Source of the DNA: [Clostridium] aminophilum
GTDB lineage: Bacteria; Bacillota; Clostridia; Lachnospirales; Lachnospiraceae
Reading direction: 5' to 3'
Assembly: GCF_900101295.1 (NCBI RefSeq)
Contig: NZ_FOIL01000006.1
Coordinates: forward strand, 18,635 to 82,634
DNA: 64,000 bases
The notes under the pieces are model-generated. The model made no database searches. It was not told where the DNA came from and saw only the letters and a list, made by a program, of their open reading frames with translations. Position 1 is the stretch's first letter. The number at the start of each line of letters is the position of its first letter. Shown piece by piece: positions 27,903 to 36,110 of this stretch. The translations under genes were made by a program, and so were the position numbers.

Positions 27903-28976
27903 ATGTCAATGATCGAATTAAAGAATATCGTCGTAAAATTCGGCGATTTCACGGCACTCCGTGACATCAACATTCAGGTTCAGGAAGGAGAGTTTTTCAC
28001 CTTCCTCGGGCCGTCCGGCTGCGGAAAAACCACCACGCTCCGCACCATCACCGGTTTTATCGAACCGGCAGAGGGCCGGGTCTTTGTCAACGACCGAGAC
28101 ATCACGAATGTTCCCATCGAACAGCGCAATGTGGGCATTGTCTTCCAGAGCTACGCGCTCTTCCCGACGATGACCGTGTACGATAACATCGCTTTCGGCT
28201 TAAAACTCAAGAAACTCTCCAAAACCGAGATCGCCGAAAAGGTGCACACCATCGCGAAAAAGGTAGATCTCACCGAAGAACAGCTGGGGAAGGCTGTTTC
28301 CCAGCTCTCCGGCGGCCAGCAGCAGCGTGTCGCCATCGCGAGAGCTCTGGTCACCAATCCGGCCATCATCTGCATGGACGAGCCCCTGAGCAATCTGGAT
28401 GCCAAGCTCCGTGTCCAGCTCCGGAACGAGCTGAAGAAAATGCAGAAGGAATTCGGCATCACGACCATCTATGTCACCCACGATCAGGAGGAGGCGCTGA
28501 CGCTCTCCGACCGCATCGCCGTCTTCAACAAAGGCGTGGTGGAGCAGATCGGAACGCCGAACGAGATCTACAATCACTCCAAGAGCGAGTTCGTCTGCAA
28601 CTTCATCGGCGACATCGACCCCATCCAGCCGCAGCTCGGAGAGAAAATCGCAGAGACAATGCGGACAAATCCGGCCGCATATCCGACGGAACTTCCGATC
28701 CTCAGCACAGCGGACCGCAACTACATCCGCCTCGAGCGTCTTCATGTCAATGTGCCCGCAAAACCGGGCCAGCTGGAGATTCCGGGTGTCGTGGAAAGCA
28801 TGGAATACTATGGTCTCTACATAAAGTATTATATTCATGCCGAAGGTCAGATCATTAAAGTGATCGAGAAAAATGACGGAATCAATATCTACGGAGCCGG
28901 AGAACATGTCCACATTGTTCTCGATCCAAAGGATATCATGTCCTATAAACCGGCTGATTATTCCGAAAATATGTAA
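27903..28976 (+). CDS. ABC transporter ATP-binding protein (FbpC/AfuC/PotA type)
   Basis: A 357-residue ATPase. It has Walker [10 protein letters not shown] (36-44), Q-loop VFQSYALFP, signature [15 protein letters not shown] (~134-148), Walker [13 protein letters not shown], switch His in YVTHDQEEA, and a C-terminal TOBE-like regulatory region (~285-345). It drives the importer formed with the fused permease at 29016 and binding protein at 26263. GGAG lies 8 nt before ATG 27903. A second, diverged system of the same kind is at 34800-39264. Confidence 0.93.
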   Translation: MSMIELKNIVVKFGDFTALRDINIQVQEGEFFTFLGPSGCGKTTTLRTITGFIEPAEGRVFVNDRDITNVPIEQRNVGIVFQSYALFPTMTVYDNIAFGLKLKKLSKTEIAEKVHTIAKKVDLTEEQLGKAVSQLSGGQQQRVAIARALVTNPAIICMDEPLSNLDAKLRVQLRNELKKMQKEFGITTIYVTHDQEEALTLSDRIAVFNKGVVEQIGTPNEIYNHSKSEFVCNFIGDIDPIQPQLGEKIAETMRTNPAAYPTELPILSTADRNYIRLERLHVNVPAKPGQLEIPGVVESMEYYGLYIKYYIHAEGQIIKVIEKNDGINIYGAGEHVHIVLDPKDIMSYKPADYSENM

Positions 28977-29015
28977 ACAGTCCGATTTATTCCACAACAG
29001 ACTGGAGGAAATGAT

Positions 29016-30992
29016 ATGAACACTGCCAAAACGAATCCCATCACGACTGATTATATCGTCCGGATGGTCGGCATCGCATTTTTCGCCTACCTTTTCTTCG
29101 GCTTTATGCTGATGCCGTGTCTGAATACTCTTTCCAGCATCTTTCTGACGAAAAATGCCGCCGGCGAAACCGACCCGCTTGCCGTTATCCGGTTCTTTCT
29201 GGCCGGAAGCATGGGAAAGTATGTCTGGAATGCCCTTAAGCTTGCAATCTGTCTGGTCATCACCGTCAATGTCGTCGGCATCAGTCTGGTGCTCCTGACC
29301 GAATACTTTGACATCAAGGGATCAAAGATCCTTCGCCTCGGCTACGCAACAACCATGATCTATTCCGGTATCGCGCTGGGAACCGGATACCTCTTTCTCT
29401 ACGCTCAGGACGGCGTGGTGACCGGATTTCTCTCGCAGATTTTTCCGAATATGAATACGGAATGGTTCACCGGATTCCGGGCCGTTCTCTTCACCATGAC
29501 CTTCGCCTGCACCAGCAACCATATGCTGTTCCTGCGAAATGCAATCCGCGGAATCGATTACAACACGGTGGAGGCAGCCCGCAATATGGGAGCAAATCCC
29601 TTCCAGGTCCTTGCCAAGGTTGTCATGCCGACACTGGTTCCGACCCTCTTCTCGCTGACCATCATGACCTTCATCACCGGTCTCTGCGCCATGAGTGCCC
29701 CGACCCTGATGGGCTATGACACCATCAATCCGGAGATCGTCCGTCTTGCCGGTTCCTCCGTTGCCGACGAGTCCTTCCCGCAGGCAAGAGCAGCACTCCT
29801 GTCCATCATCCTTGCCTGCTTCACGATTGTCCTTTTGACCGTACTCTCCGCCTATGAGCGGCGGGGGCACTACCTCTCCGTCTCCAAGACGAAGGCAAAA
29901 CTCCAGAAACAGAAGATCACCAACAAGACGGTCAACATGCTCATGCACATTTACGCCTACGTGCTTTTTGTGATCTACATGATGCCGGTGGTAATGATCG
30001 TCATCTTCTCGTTCCAGACTTACTCGGCCGTCCGCAACCGCCAGCTCGACCTGACCCAGTGGACCACCCTGAACTTCTTCGGAACCGCAGATTATGAATA
30101 CATGACCAACCGCGGAAAATACAAGACGAGACCGGGTTCCATCTCCGGTGTATTCAGCAACGAGGCGACCCTCGGCGGCATTAACCTCAGTTTCATCCTG
30201 TCCGCTCTCGCGGCAGCCATCGCCTGCGTCATCGTCGTTGCCGCCTGCACCTATATTTTCAACAAATATCACAAGAAACTGGGTGTCATCATGGAGTACG
30301 CCCTGCTCTTCCCGTGGCTGCTTCCGACGATTCTGATCTGCTATTCCTACCGGACCTTCTTCAACAGTTCGGATGTATGGTATGTGGGCTTCCAGAATCT
30401 CTACTTCGGAAACAACGTCCGGTTCCTTCTGGTCATGGCCTACATCGTGACGAAGCTTCCCTTCTCATTGCGCATGGTAAAAGCCTCGTTCTACGCCATC
30501 GATGAGGAGCTCGAAGACGCCGCGAAAAACCTCGGTGCTTCCTCGATCTACACCTTCCTGAGAGTAAAGCTTCCGATCATTCTCCCGAGCGTCCTCGCGG
30601 TATTTGCGCTGAACTTCAACGCGCTCTTTACCGAATATGATATGTCGGCGACCTTCGCCAGCACCCAGGCCACCTCCTACGCCATGATCATTCAGGCCAT
30701 GACGCGAGAAGAAGGACTCTACGGATACAACATCAATGCATCCGGCCGGCGCTGCGCTTCCACCGTCTTCATCATGATCATCTCCGGTCTGATCCTGTAC
30801 CTCGTCTACGGCGTCGGCGCGAGGGATCTCGGTGAACGGCTGGAAGCCAAAGAAAAGAGAAAACGCCGGATCGCGAAAATCGTGCAGTTCTTCGGATTCT
30901 CATCCGTAAAGTCTTCCGATGATCGCTCAGAGGATTGCGTCAAAAAAATCGAAACGGAATCCGGGTCTGAAAAGAAAAAATCAAGTATCTGA
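29016..30992 (+). CDS. ABC transporter permease, fused two-domain type
   Basis: A 658-residue permease with two membrane halves in one chain, as in FbpB/AfuB. Each half has its own cytoplasmic EAA loop: VEAARNMGANPFQVLAKVVMP (~187-207) and LEDAAKNLGASSIYTFLRVKLP (~490-511). The C-terminal ~40 residues are charged and Ser/Lys-rich. GGAGG precedes ATG 29016. It is the last gene of the transporter operon, 40 bp after the ATPase. Confidence 0.92.
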   Translation: MNTAKTNPITTDYIVRMVGIAFFAYLFFGFMLMPCLNTLSSIFLTKNAAGETDPLAVIRFFLAGSMGKYVWNALKLAICLVITVNVVGISLVLLTEYFDIKGSKILRLGYATTMIYSGIALGTGYLFLYAQDGVVTGFLSQIFPNMNTEWFTGFRAVLFTMTFACTSNHMLFLRNAIRGIDYNTVEAARNMGANPFQVLAKVVMPTLVPTLFSLTIMTFITGLCAMSAPTLMGYDTINPEIVRLAGSSVADESFPQARAALLSIILACFTIVLLTVLSAYERRGHYLSVSKTKAKLQKQKITNKTVNMLMHIYAYVLFVIYMMPVVMIVIFSFQTYSAVRNRQLDLTQWTTLNFFGTADYEYMTNRGKYKTRPGSISGVFSNEATLGGINLSFILSALAAAIACVIVVAACTYIFNKYHKKLGVIMEYALLFPWLLPTILICYSYRTFFNSSDVWYVGFQNLYFGNNVRFLLVMAYIVTKLPFSLRMVKASFYAIDEELEDAAKNLGASSIYTFLRVKLPIILPSVLAVFALNFNALFTEYDMSATFASTQATSYAMIIQAMTREEGLYGYNINASGRRCASTVFIMIISGLILYLVYGVGARDLGERLEAKEKRKRRIAKIVQFFGFSSVKSSDDRSEDCVKKIETESGSEKKKSSI

Positions 30993-31063
30993 GCGAAACA
31001 AACCGGATATGGTTATGTTATAATTGACTTGCAGCAGAAACTTCTATCAGAAAGGATATTGCC

Positions 31064-31246
31064 ATGACCGATAAAGAGAAAATTCTACAGGTAATGAAGG
31101 AAGCCGGCACTCCGCTGAACGCAGGGAAAGTTGCCGAACTTTCGGGACTGGACCGCAAGATTGTAGACAAAGAATTTGCGGCAATGAAGAAAACCGGCGA
31201 GATTGTATCTCCGGTGCGCTGCAAATGGGAACCTGCCGACAAGTAA
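31064..31246 (+). CDS. small winged-helix-like protein
   Basis: A 60-residue protein. PLNAGKVAELSGLDRKIVDKEFAAMKKTGEIVSP has the shape of a compact helix-turn-helix with recognition helix and wing. AAAGGA lies 8 nt before the ATG. Similar stand-alone mini-HTH proteins are common in Clostridia, but their targets are unknown. It follows the transporter operon by 71 bp and could be cotranscribed; it is followed by a strong bidirectional terminator. Confidence 0.7.
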   Translation: MTDKEKILQVMKEAGTPLNAGKVAELSGLDRKIVDKEFAAMKKTGEIVSPVRCKWEPADK

Positions 31247-31318
31247 GCTTCTGAAAAGAAATTTTCAAAAGAGCATGGTTCCAATCCATCACCCACTGAA
31301 ACAAGATTCTTCAAAAAC

Positions 31319-31376
31319 ACTAATCTTCAAATGCATTAATCTTTCATGCTTTAACCTTCAATGCATTAACCTTCAA
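31319..31376. repeat. 15-bp imperfect tandem repeat
   Basis: About 3.7 units of ATTAACCTTCAATGC with variants (ATTAATCTTTCATGC, TTTAACCTTCAATGC), ending at the terminator stem. Non-coding. Confidence 0.6.
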
Positions 31377-31416
31377 AAAAAGCTTCGCCGGCGGCAAACC
31401 GTCGGCGAAGCTTTTT
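31375..31416. terminator. bidirectional intrinsic terminator
   Basis: AAAAAAGCTTCGCCGGCGG and CCGTCGGCGAAGCTTTTTT with a 4-nt loop. It serves the small HTH gene from the left and the HAD hydrolase gene from the right. Confidence 0.9.
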
Positions 31417-31505
31417 TCCTTTTTCTTTTCCTGTCTCACAGACTTTTCAAATTCAGATGATCGTGTGAGTCTCCGGATCCGAAATGCACTGATCCATCTG
31501 CTTCG

Positions 31506-32141
31506 TCACACGTCATCCGCAACCGCGACTCCCTTTTCCCTCATCTCCCGGCGCAGACGTTTCGCATCGCCGTAGAAGACGATTCCCTGCATTCCGGTGA
31601 TCATCGCGCCCTCGATATTCCACGGCGCGTCATCAATAAACAGAGATTCCTTCGGGACAAGCCCGAAGTGCGCGCAGAACGTCTCATAGATCTCATGGGA
31701 CGGCTTCATCAGCTTCCAGTCTGCCGATATATATTTCCCGTCAAAGCAGTCCGACGCCGGAAGACGGTCAAAAAACTCATGCACATGCGATGACGCGTTG
31801 GAGAGAAGATAAATGCGGTATCCGTTCTTCTTCAGCTCACGGACCAGTTCCTCCATTCCCGGAATCTTCGGGCTCCAGAGGTTCCACCAGCCGGTCACCG
31901 CCATCCGGACATTCTCATGCAGCCGCTCCGGAAGCCGGCGGCAGGCCGCCGCCACGATCTCGTCATCACTCAGAATGCCGCGGTCTCCCGCCGTCCACTC
32001 GTAGCCGCCAAATGTCTCCCTCACAAACATCTCCGTATCCTTGTCCGGAACGCCTGCTGCCTGCGCAATTTTCTCCGGATTCCAGTCAATCAGAGTTCTG
32101 CCCATATCAAACACAACATTTCGAATCTCCGGCTTCGCCAT
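31506..32141 (-). CDS. HAD-superfamily hydrolase (YihX-like subclass)
   Basis: A 211-residue phosphatase-like protein. Motif I is VVFDMGRTLIDW, with nucleophile Asp but Gly instead of Asp two positions on, as in the YihX/GPP-like subclass. Motif II is LLSNAS, motif III is K in WKLMKPS, and motif IV is LFIDDAPWNIEGA. It probably acts on small sugar phosphates such as glucose-1-phosphate, which fits the neighbouring manA and phosphoglucomutase, but the substrate is unproven. ATG 32141 is chosen because AGGGG stands 8 nt upstream; an ATG at 32159 has no ribosome binding site. Confidence 0.85.
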   Translation of the reverse strand: MAKPEIRNVVFDMGRTLIDWNPEKIAQAAGVPDKDTEMFVRETFGGYEWTAGDRGILSDDEIVAAACRRLPERLHENVRMAVTGWWNLWSPKIPGMEELVRELKKNGYRIYLLSNASSHVHEFFDRLPASDCFDGKYISADWKLMKPSHEIYETFCAHFGLVPKESLFIDDAPWNIEGAMITGMQGIVFYGDAKRLRREMREKGVAVADDV

Positions 32142-32159
32142 AACCTTTTCCCCTTTCAT

Positions 32160-32322
32160 TTTCCGGCTTTTTTACTTTCCGTTTTTTCTTCTATCTTTTC
32201 ACTTTCCGCTTTTATATTCTCACTTTTGACTTTCCGCTTTTGGCTTTTGCCTTTCTACTTTTCGCTTTCCGCTTTTATATTTCCGCTTTTGGCTTTCCGG
32301 TTTTGCCACTCGGATGACGTTA
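32160..32322. repeat. pyrimidine-rich degenerate repeat tract
   Basis: About 140 bp made of variations of CTTTCCGCTTTT / GGCTTTTGCCTTT (purine-rich AAAAGCGGAAAG on the minus strand). It fills the gap between the acyltransferase and HAD hydrolase genes. No open frame or terminator is evident. Confidence 0.6.
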
Positions 32323-33447
32323 TCAGGCATTTTTCACAAGCAATAGTGTTCTCAAAAGAGGGATCTTACCGCCGATTTTCGTCACTCCAACCGATAGAAC
32401 AAATGTCAGCACCGTCACAAGGAGGCATTGCGCCTCCAGATTTGCCCACAGCCCCATTTTCCAGAGAAGGACGCCGATGACCATCACATGAACCAGAAAT
32501 ACTCCAAATGAATGTACCGAAATATCGGTCACAAGCCCCCGGAATACTCCCGGCTGCGGTAGCCGGCAAAGAAGCAGGAACGCGCAGCTTCCCAGAACCG
32601 GCATGATAAAGAACGTGTACCAGACATTGTAGTCATAGTTTGCCTGCAGAATCCGGATCTGGATCCAGACCGTAAAGACCGCGCTCACGGCAAATACCGC
32701 CGTCACCAAAATCACGGCCCACGCTCGCTTCATAATGCTTCCCAGTTCCTCCCGGTATCGCCAGAAACAATACCCCAAAACCAGATAGAAGCCGTAATAA
32801 TCCCCGCTGAAATTCAGATCCAGCTGCAGTTCCCTGAGATTCCACGGATGAACATGGAAGACATCCATCAGGAGGTTGACGCTCTCCAGACAAAACCGGT
32901 AAAGATAAACCATCCCCAGCAAAAGAAACAGGATTTTTCCCTCCATCTGCTGCACGCCCATCGCCACATAGGGCAAAAAGAGATATACCCCGAGAATCAT
33001 CGGAATGTACCAGCTGTGCGGCATGCCCTCGTATTCCAGAAAAAGTGCCCTTCGAAACCATTGGCCCGCCTGAAACGGAGTTTTCAGCCACCAGACCATG
33101 TATGCCTCATACACCAGGCACCACGCTTCCCATGAGACCAACAGCGGAATCAGATTGTGTCGGTAAAACCGTCGGATTCTCCCGGTGTCGTATTTCCTCG
33201 GCAGAAGAAGGTATCCGGACAAAAACAGGAACAGCGGCACGCCAAGGCGCCCTGCCGTAAAGAGCCCGATGCCGAAGAGTTTTCGAACCCCGCTCATCCG
33301 GGCGATCCCGTCCGGGTGAAGAGGGAACATCAGCTGAACCGTGTGATTCAGCACGACGAAAAAGGTCGCCGCCGCGCGAATCCGGTCCAAACACTCATTT
33401 CGGCCGCCTGCGAATTCTGTTTTCTGTTTTCGATCCAAATCGTTCAT
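32323..33447 (-). CDS. acyltransferase 3 family membrane protein
   Basis: A 374-residue integral-membrane acyltransferase with about ten helices, of the OafA/WecH/NodX superfamily that O-acetylates surface sugars. It starts with the family motif CLDRIRAAATFFVVLNHT, whose His is part of the proposed active site, and has FLSGYLLLPRK and a conserved Arg-containing loop. ATG 33447 gives the usual length. Between the HAD hydrolase and manA, consistent with modification of polysaccharide made from the sugars handled nearby. The acceptor is unknown. Confidence 0.85.
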   Translation of the reverse strand: MNDLDRKQKTEFAGGRNECLDRIRAAATFFVVLNHTVQLMFPLHPDGIARMSGVRKLFGIGLFTAGRLGVPLFLFLSGYLLLPRKYDTGRIRRFYRHNLIPLLVSWEAWCLVYEAYMVWWLKTPFQAGQWFRRALFLEYEGMPHSWYIPMILGVYLFLPYVAMGVQQMEGKILFLLLGMVYLYRFCLESVNLLMDVFHVHPWNLRELQLDLNFSGDYYGFYLVLGYCFWRYREELGSIMKRAWAVILVTAVFAVSAVFTVWIQIRILQANYDYNVWYTFFIMPVLGSCAFLLLCRLPQPGVFRGLVTDISVHSFGVFLVHVMVIGVLLWKMGLWANLEAQCLLVTVLTFVLSVGVTKIGGKIPLLRTLLLVKNA

Positions 33448-33521
33448 AAAAATCCTGCCATTCGTTGCTGTTCACCGCATCCATTTTCCGCAGATCGCTT
33501 TATCAGGCGATATTCGCAAAT

Positions 33522-34721
33522 CTATTGATAGGATACGATCATCGTCATTTCTCCACGCACAGCCAAATCCCCGAATCCGCTTGGGACGATAAAATGATCG
33601 CCCGCCTTTACTCCACGTCCGCAGATTTGGCCCGTGCCCTCGATTATATCACACAGCAGGAAAGAATCGTTGTTTTTCCATTTTTCGTCCGCAATTCGGA
33701 CTTCATACACTGCTTCTGATGCATCCACCGCTTCCGCTGCCTCTGCTCTCTTCGCCGCATACACGGTTTCCACCGCTTTCGCTGGCTTCCCGTCATACGC
33801 TGCCTCCGCGTTCTCCCCTGCGTTCACTCCGCTGCCCGTCCGGATCGTCCACTTTTCCACCGTGAACTTTCCGCTGTCCACAAGAATCTGCCGTTCTCCT
33901 CCCGGAATGTGGACCGGCGATTGTTCCGTCTTTGCCAGTGACTGCGGGCAAGTGATCACGTCTTCTGCTTTTTCCAGATGAAGCTCCCTCGGCTTCCCGT
34001 TCTGCATCCGGTCATAATCATAAAGCCGATAGGTCAGATCGCAGCTTTGCTGCACCTCCAGAAGAATTGTCCCTTTTCGGATCGCGTGCACGGTTCCGCT
34101 GGGAATATAGAAAAAATCCCCCTTCTTAACAGGCCGCACACAGAGAAGATCACTCCACCGTTTCTCCGCGATCATTCGCTTCAGTTCCTCTTTCGACTGT
34201 GCATGATGGCCAATGATGATGTCCGCATCTTCTCCGCATTCCACGACATACCAGCACTCTGCCTTTCCCCGGCTTCCGTTCTCGTGTTCCCGCGCATAGT
34301 CATCATCCGGATGCACCTGAATGCTGAGATCGTCCCTTGCATCAATCAGCTTGACCAGAAGCGGAAACGTGTCGTCGCTCCGGTTCGCTGTATCCTGACC
34401 GGAAAGTTTCCTGCGCTCACAGCGAAGTTTTGACGCTGCCTGACCGGAAAGTTCTTCTTGCTCCCACTGCGCTTCCGCCTTATCCCGTCCGAACAGTTCC
34501 CCGTGCTCCCGCCACAGCTCCGCCAGCGTCATCCCGGCGTATTCTCCGTCTGCGACCACACTTGGCCCGGCCGGATGTCCCGAGATCACCCACGCTTCCC
34601 CTGTGTGCTCACTCGGGATATCATATCCGAACCGGTCCCTGAGCGCGGTTCCGCCCCATAAAACCTCCTTCAAAAACGGCTTCATGAAGAGAAGCGTTTT
34701 CTCTTTAGCTATCTGCGTCAT
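33522..34721 (-). CDS. manA: mannose-6-phosphate isomerase, class I, with low-complexity insertions
   Basis: Zinc enzyme interconverting mannose-6-phosphate and fructose-6-phosphate. Family motifs are present: FLKEVLWGG, SIQVHPDDDYARE (zinc Gln/His), KAECWYVV, GTVHAIRKGTILLEVQQ and TYRLYDYDR. At 400 residues it is about 80 longer than typical short Firmicute ManA. The extra length sits in two inserts: a Ser/Gln/Arg-rich one with a duplicated KLSGQ/ELSGQ unit (~85-120) and an Ala/Glu-rich one (~305-355). ATG 34721 follows GGGGAAGG; ATGs at 34745 and 34685 are alternatives. Confidence 0.9.
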   Translation of the reverse strand: MTQIAKEKTLLFMKPFLKEVLWGGTALRDRFGYDIPSEHTGEAWVISGHPAGPSVVADGEYAGMTLAELWREHGELFGRDKAEAQWEQEELSGQAASKLRCERRKLSGQDTANRSDDTFPLLVKLIDARDDLSIQVHPDDDYAREHENGSRGKAECWYVVECGEDADIIIGHHAQSKEELKRMIAEKRWSDLLCVRPVKKGDFFYIPSGTVHAIRKGTILLEVQQSCDLTYRLYDYDRMQNGKPRELHLEKAEDVITCPQSLAKTEQSPVHIPGGERQILVDSGKFTVEKWTIRTGSGVNAGENAEAAYDGKPAKAVETVYAAKRAEAAEAVDASEAVYEVRIADEKWKNNDSFLLCDIIEGTGQICGRGVKAGDHFIVPSGFGDLAVRGEMTMIVSYQ

Positions 34722-34753
34722 ACCGAAAACTACCTTCCCCAACATCCTTAAAC

Positions 34754-34793
34754 AAACGGGCCGACACCCCCAAAAAAGTGTCAGCCCGTTTTC
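34754..34793 (-). terminator. terminator of the second ABC transporter operon
   Basis: AAACGGGCTGACAC/GTGTCGGCCCGTTT on the minus strand (one G-U), followed by GTTT. Lies 7 bp beyond the ATPase stop codon. Confidence 0.75.
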
Positions 34794-34799
34794 CGATCC

Positions 34800-35876
34800 T
34801 TACAGCACGTGAATATTGTCTGCTGTCACACTGACAAATGCTTCATCTCCGACATTGTAGATCTTCTTATTCTTCGGATTGAATTCCGTAAGTTTTACCA
34901 GAGTATCCCCCACCATCACATGATAGTTCTGATAATGTCCCATGAAGGTGCTCAGAATCACCTTGCACGGAAGCTGTCCCTCGTCCGCCAGCGTCGCCGA
35001 TTCCGGACGAATGACCAGAGTCGCGTCCGCGCCGGCTTCCAGATGAGAGACATCCGCAACATCCACCGCGTGTCCCATGACATCCACCGTTCCTGCACTG
35101 CCGTTTTTCGCCGTCAGTTTTCCTTCCAGGAAATTGGCTTCGCCGATGAAGTCCGCGACAAATTTGTTCTTCGGGTGATAATAGATCTCCTGCGGCGTTC
35201 CCATCTGGGAAACGATTCCCTTCTCCATGATGATGATCTGATCCGAGATCGCCATCGCCTCGGACTGGTCATGTGTGACATAGACAGCCGTAATGCCGGC
35301 TTCCTGCTGGATGCGGCGGATCTCCGTGCGCATCGTTACGCGAAGTTTCGCGTCCAGATTGGACAGCGGCTCATCAAAGAGCAGAACTCCCGGCTCCAGA
35401 ACCAGCGCTCTCGCCAGAGCGACTCGCTGCTGCTGACCGCCGGAGAGCTGGTTCGTCATACGGGATTCCATCCCCTCCAGGCCCACCAGTTTGAGAATTG
35501 CGGTGACCTTCTGCTTAATCGTCTCCTTATCCATCTTCCGAAGCTTCAAGCCGTAAGCCACATTATCAAAAATATTGTAGTGCGGAAGCAGCGCATAGGA
35601 CTGGAATACCATCGCCGTATCGCGCTTGTTCGGCGTGAGCTCATTGATCGGCTCTCCGCCGAGATAGATCTCGCCCTCATCCGGCGACTCAAACCCCGCA
35701 ATCATGCGGAGAGTTGTGGTCTTTCCGCAGCCCGATGGACCGAGCAGTGTCACAAAGGAACCCGGTTTGATCTCCAGATCAGTGTCATGAACGGCATAGA
35801 AATCCTTGCCGGTCTTCGGGTCCTGATAAATCTTCGAAATATGTTCCAGGCGAACGCCTTTTTTCTCTTTTGCCAT
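34800..35876 (-). CDS. ABC transporter ATP-binding protein (FbpC/AfuC/PotA type)
   Basis: A 358-residue ATPase. It has Walker [10 protein letters not shown] (~45-53), VFQSYALLP, signature [15 protein letters not shown], Walker [12 protein letters not shown] and YVTHDQSEA. A C-terminal TOBE domain (~240-358) includes LVIRPESATL. It is the last gene of a minus-strand operon with binding protein 38086 and permease 36082. Flanking manA and phosphoglucomutase genes suggest sugar-phosphate metabolism around it. Confidence 0.93.
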   Translation of the reverse strand: MAKEKKGVRLEHISKIYQDPKTGKDFYAVHDTDLEIKPGSFVTLLGPSGCGKTTTLRMIAGFESPDEGEIYLGGEPINELTPNKRDTAMVFQSYALLPHYNIFDNVAYGLKLRKMDKETIKQKVTAILKLVGLEGMESRMTNQLSGGQQQRVALARALVLEPGVLLFDEPLSNLDAKLRVTMRTEIRRIQQEAGITAVYVTHDQSEAMAISDQIIIMEKGIVSQMGTPQEIYYHPKNKFVADFIGEANFLEGKLTAKNGSAGTVDVMGHAVDVADVSHLEAGADATLVIRPESATLADEGQLPCKVILSTFMGHYQNYHVMVGDTLVKLTEFNPKNKKIYNVGDEAFVSVTADNIHVL

Positions 35877-35944
35877 GATGTCAGCTCCTTATTTTTACAC
35901 CAACCATTCCATCGTTTCCCGAATGGCCGATCCCATAACGCCCG

Positions 35945-36110
35945 GTGATTTCTGCAGACGATGTCTCAGTCCGTCTCCGTCATCCCCGGCTCCGAACCGT
36001 CCGGCCATTCCGCAGACGATGTCTCAGTCCGTCTCCTTCAACCCCGGCTCCGAACCGTCCGGTCATTCCACAGACGATGTATTATTCCGACTCCTTCATT
36101 TTCCGGCTTG
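35945..36110. repeat. 58-bp tandem repeat between permease and ATPase genes
   Basis: Two full and one partial unit beginning CAGACGATGT at 35955, 36013 and 36071, spaced exactly 58 bp. Each full unit contains CCCCGGCTCCGAACCGTCCGG. The third, partial unit overlaps the last codons of the permease gene (stop at 36082), so the repeat seems to have spread out from the gene's 3' end. Intercistronic, with no frame kept. Confidence 0.85.

Noticed and set aside
31506..32141. HAD hydrolase judged inactive because motif I lacks the second Asp
   Set aside because: Gly at that position is usual in the YihX-like subclass, and the nucleophile and motif IV acids are present.
35945..36110. CRISPR-like array
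   Set aside because: Units of 58 bp are contiguous tandem repeats without unique spacers and no cas genes are near. The 15-bp and 45-bp arrays fail for the same reason.
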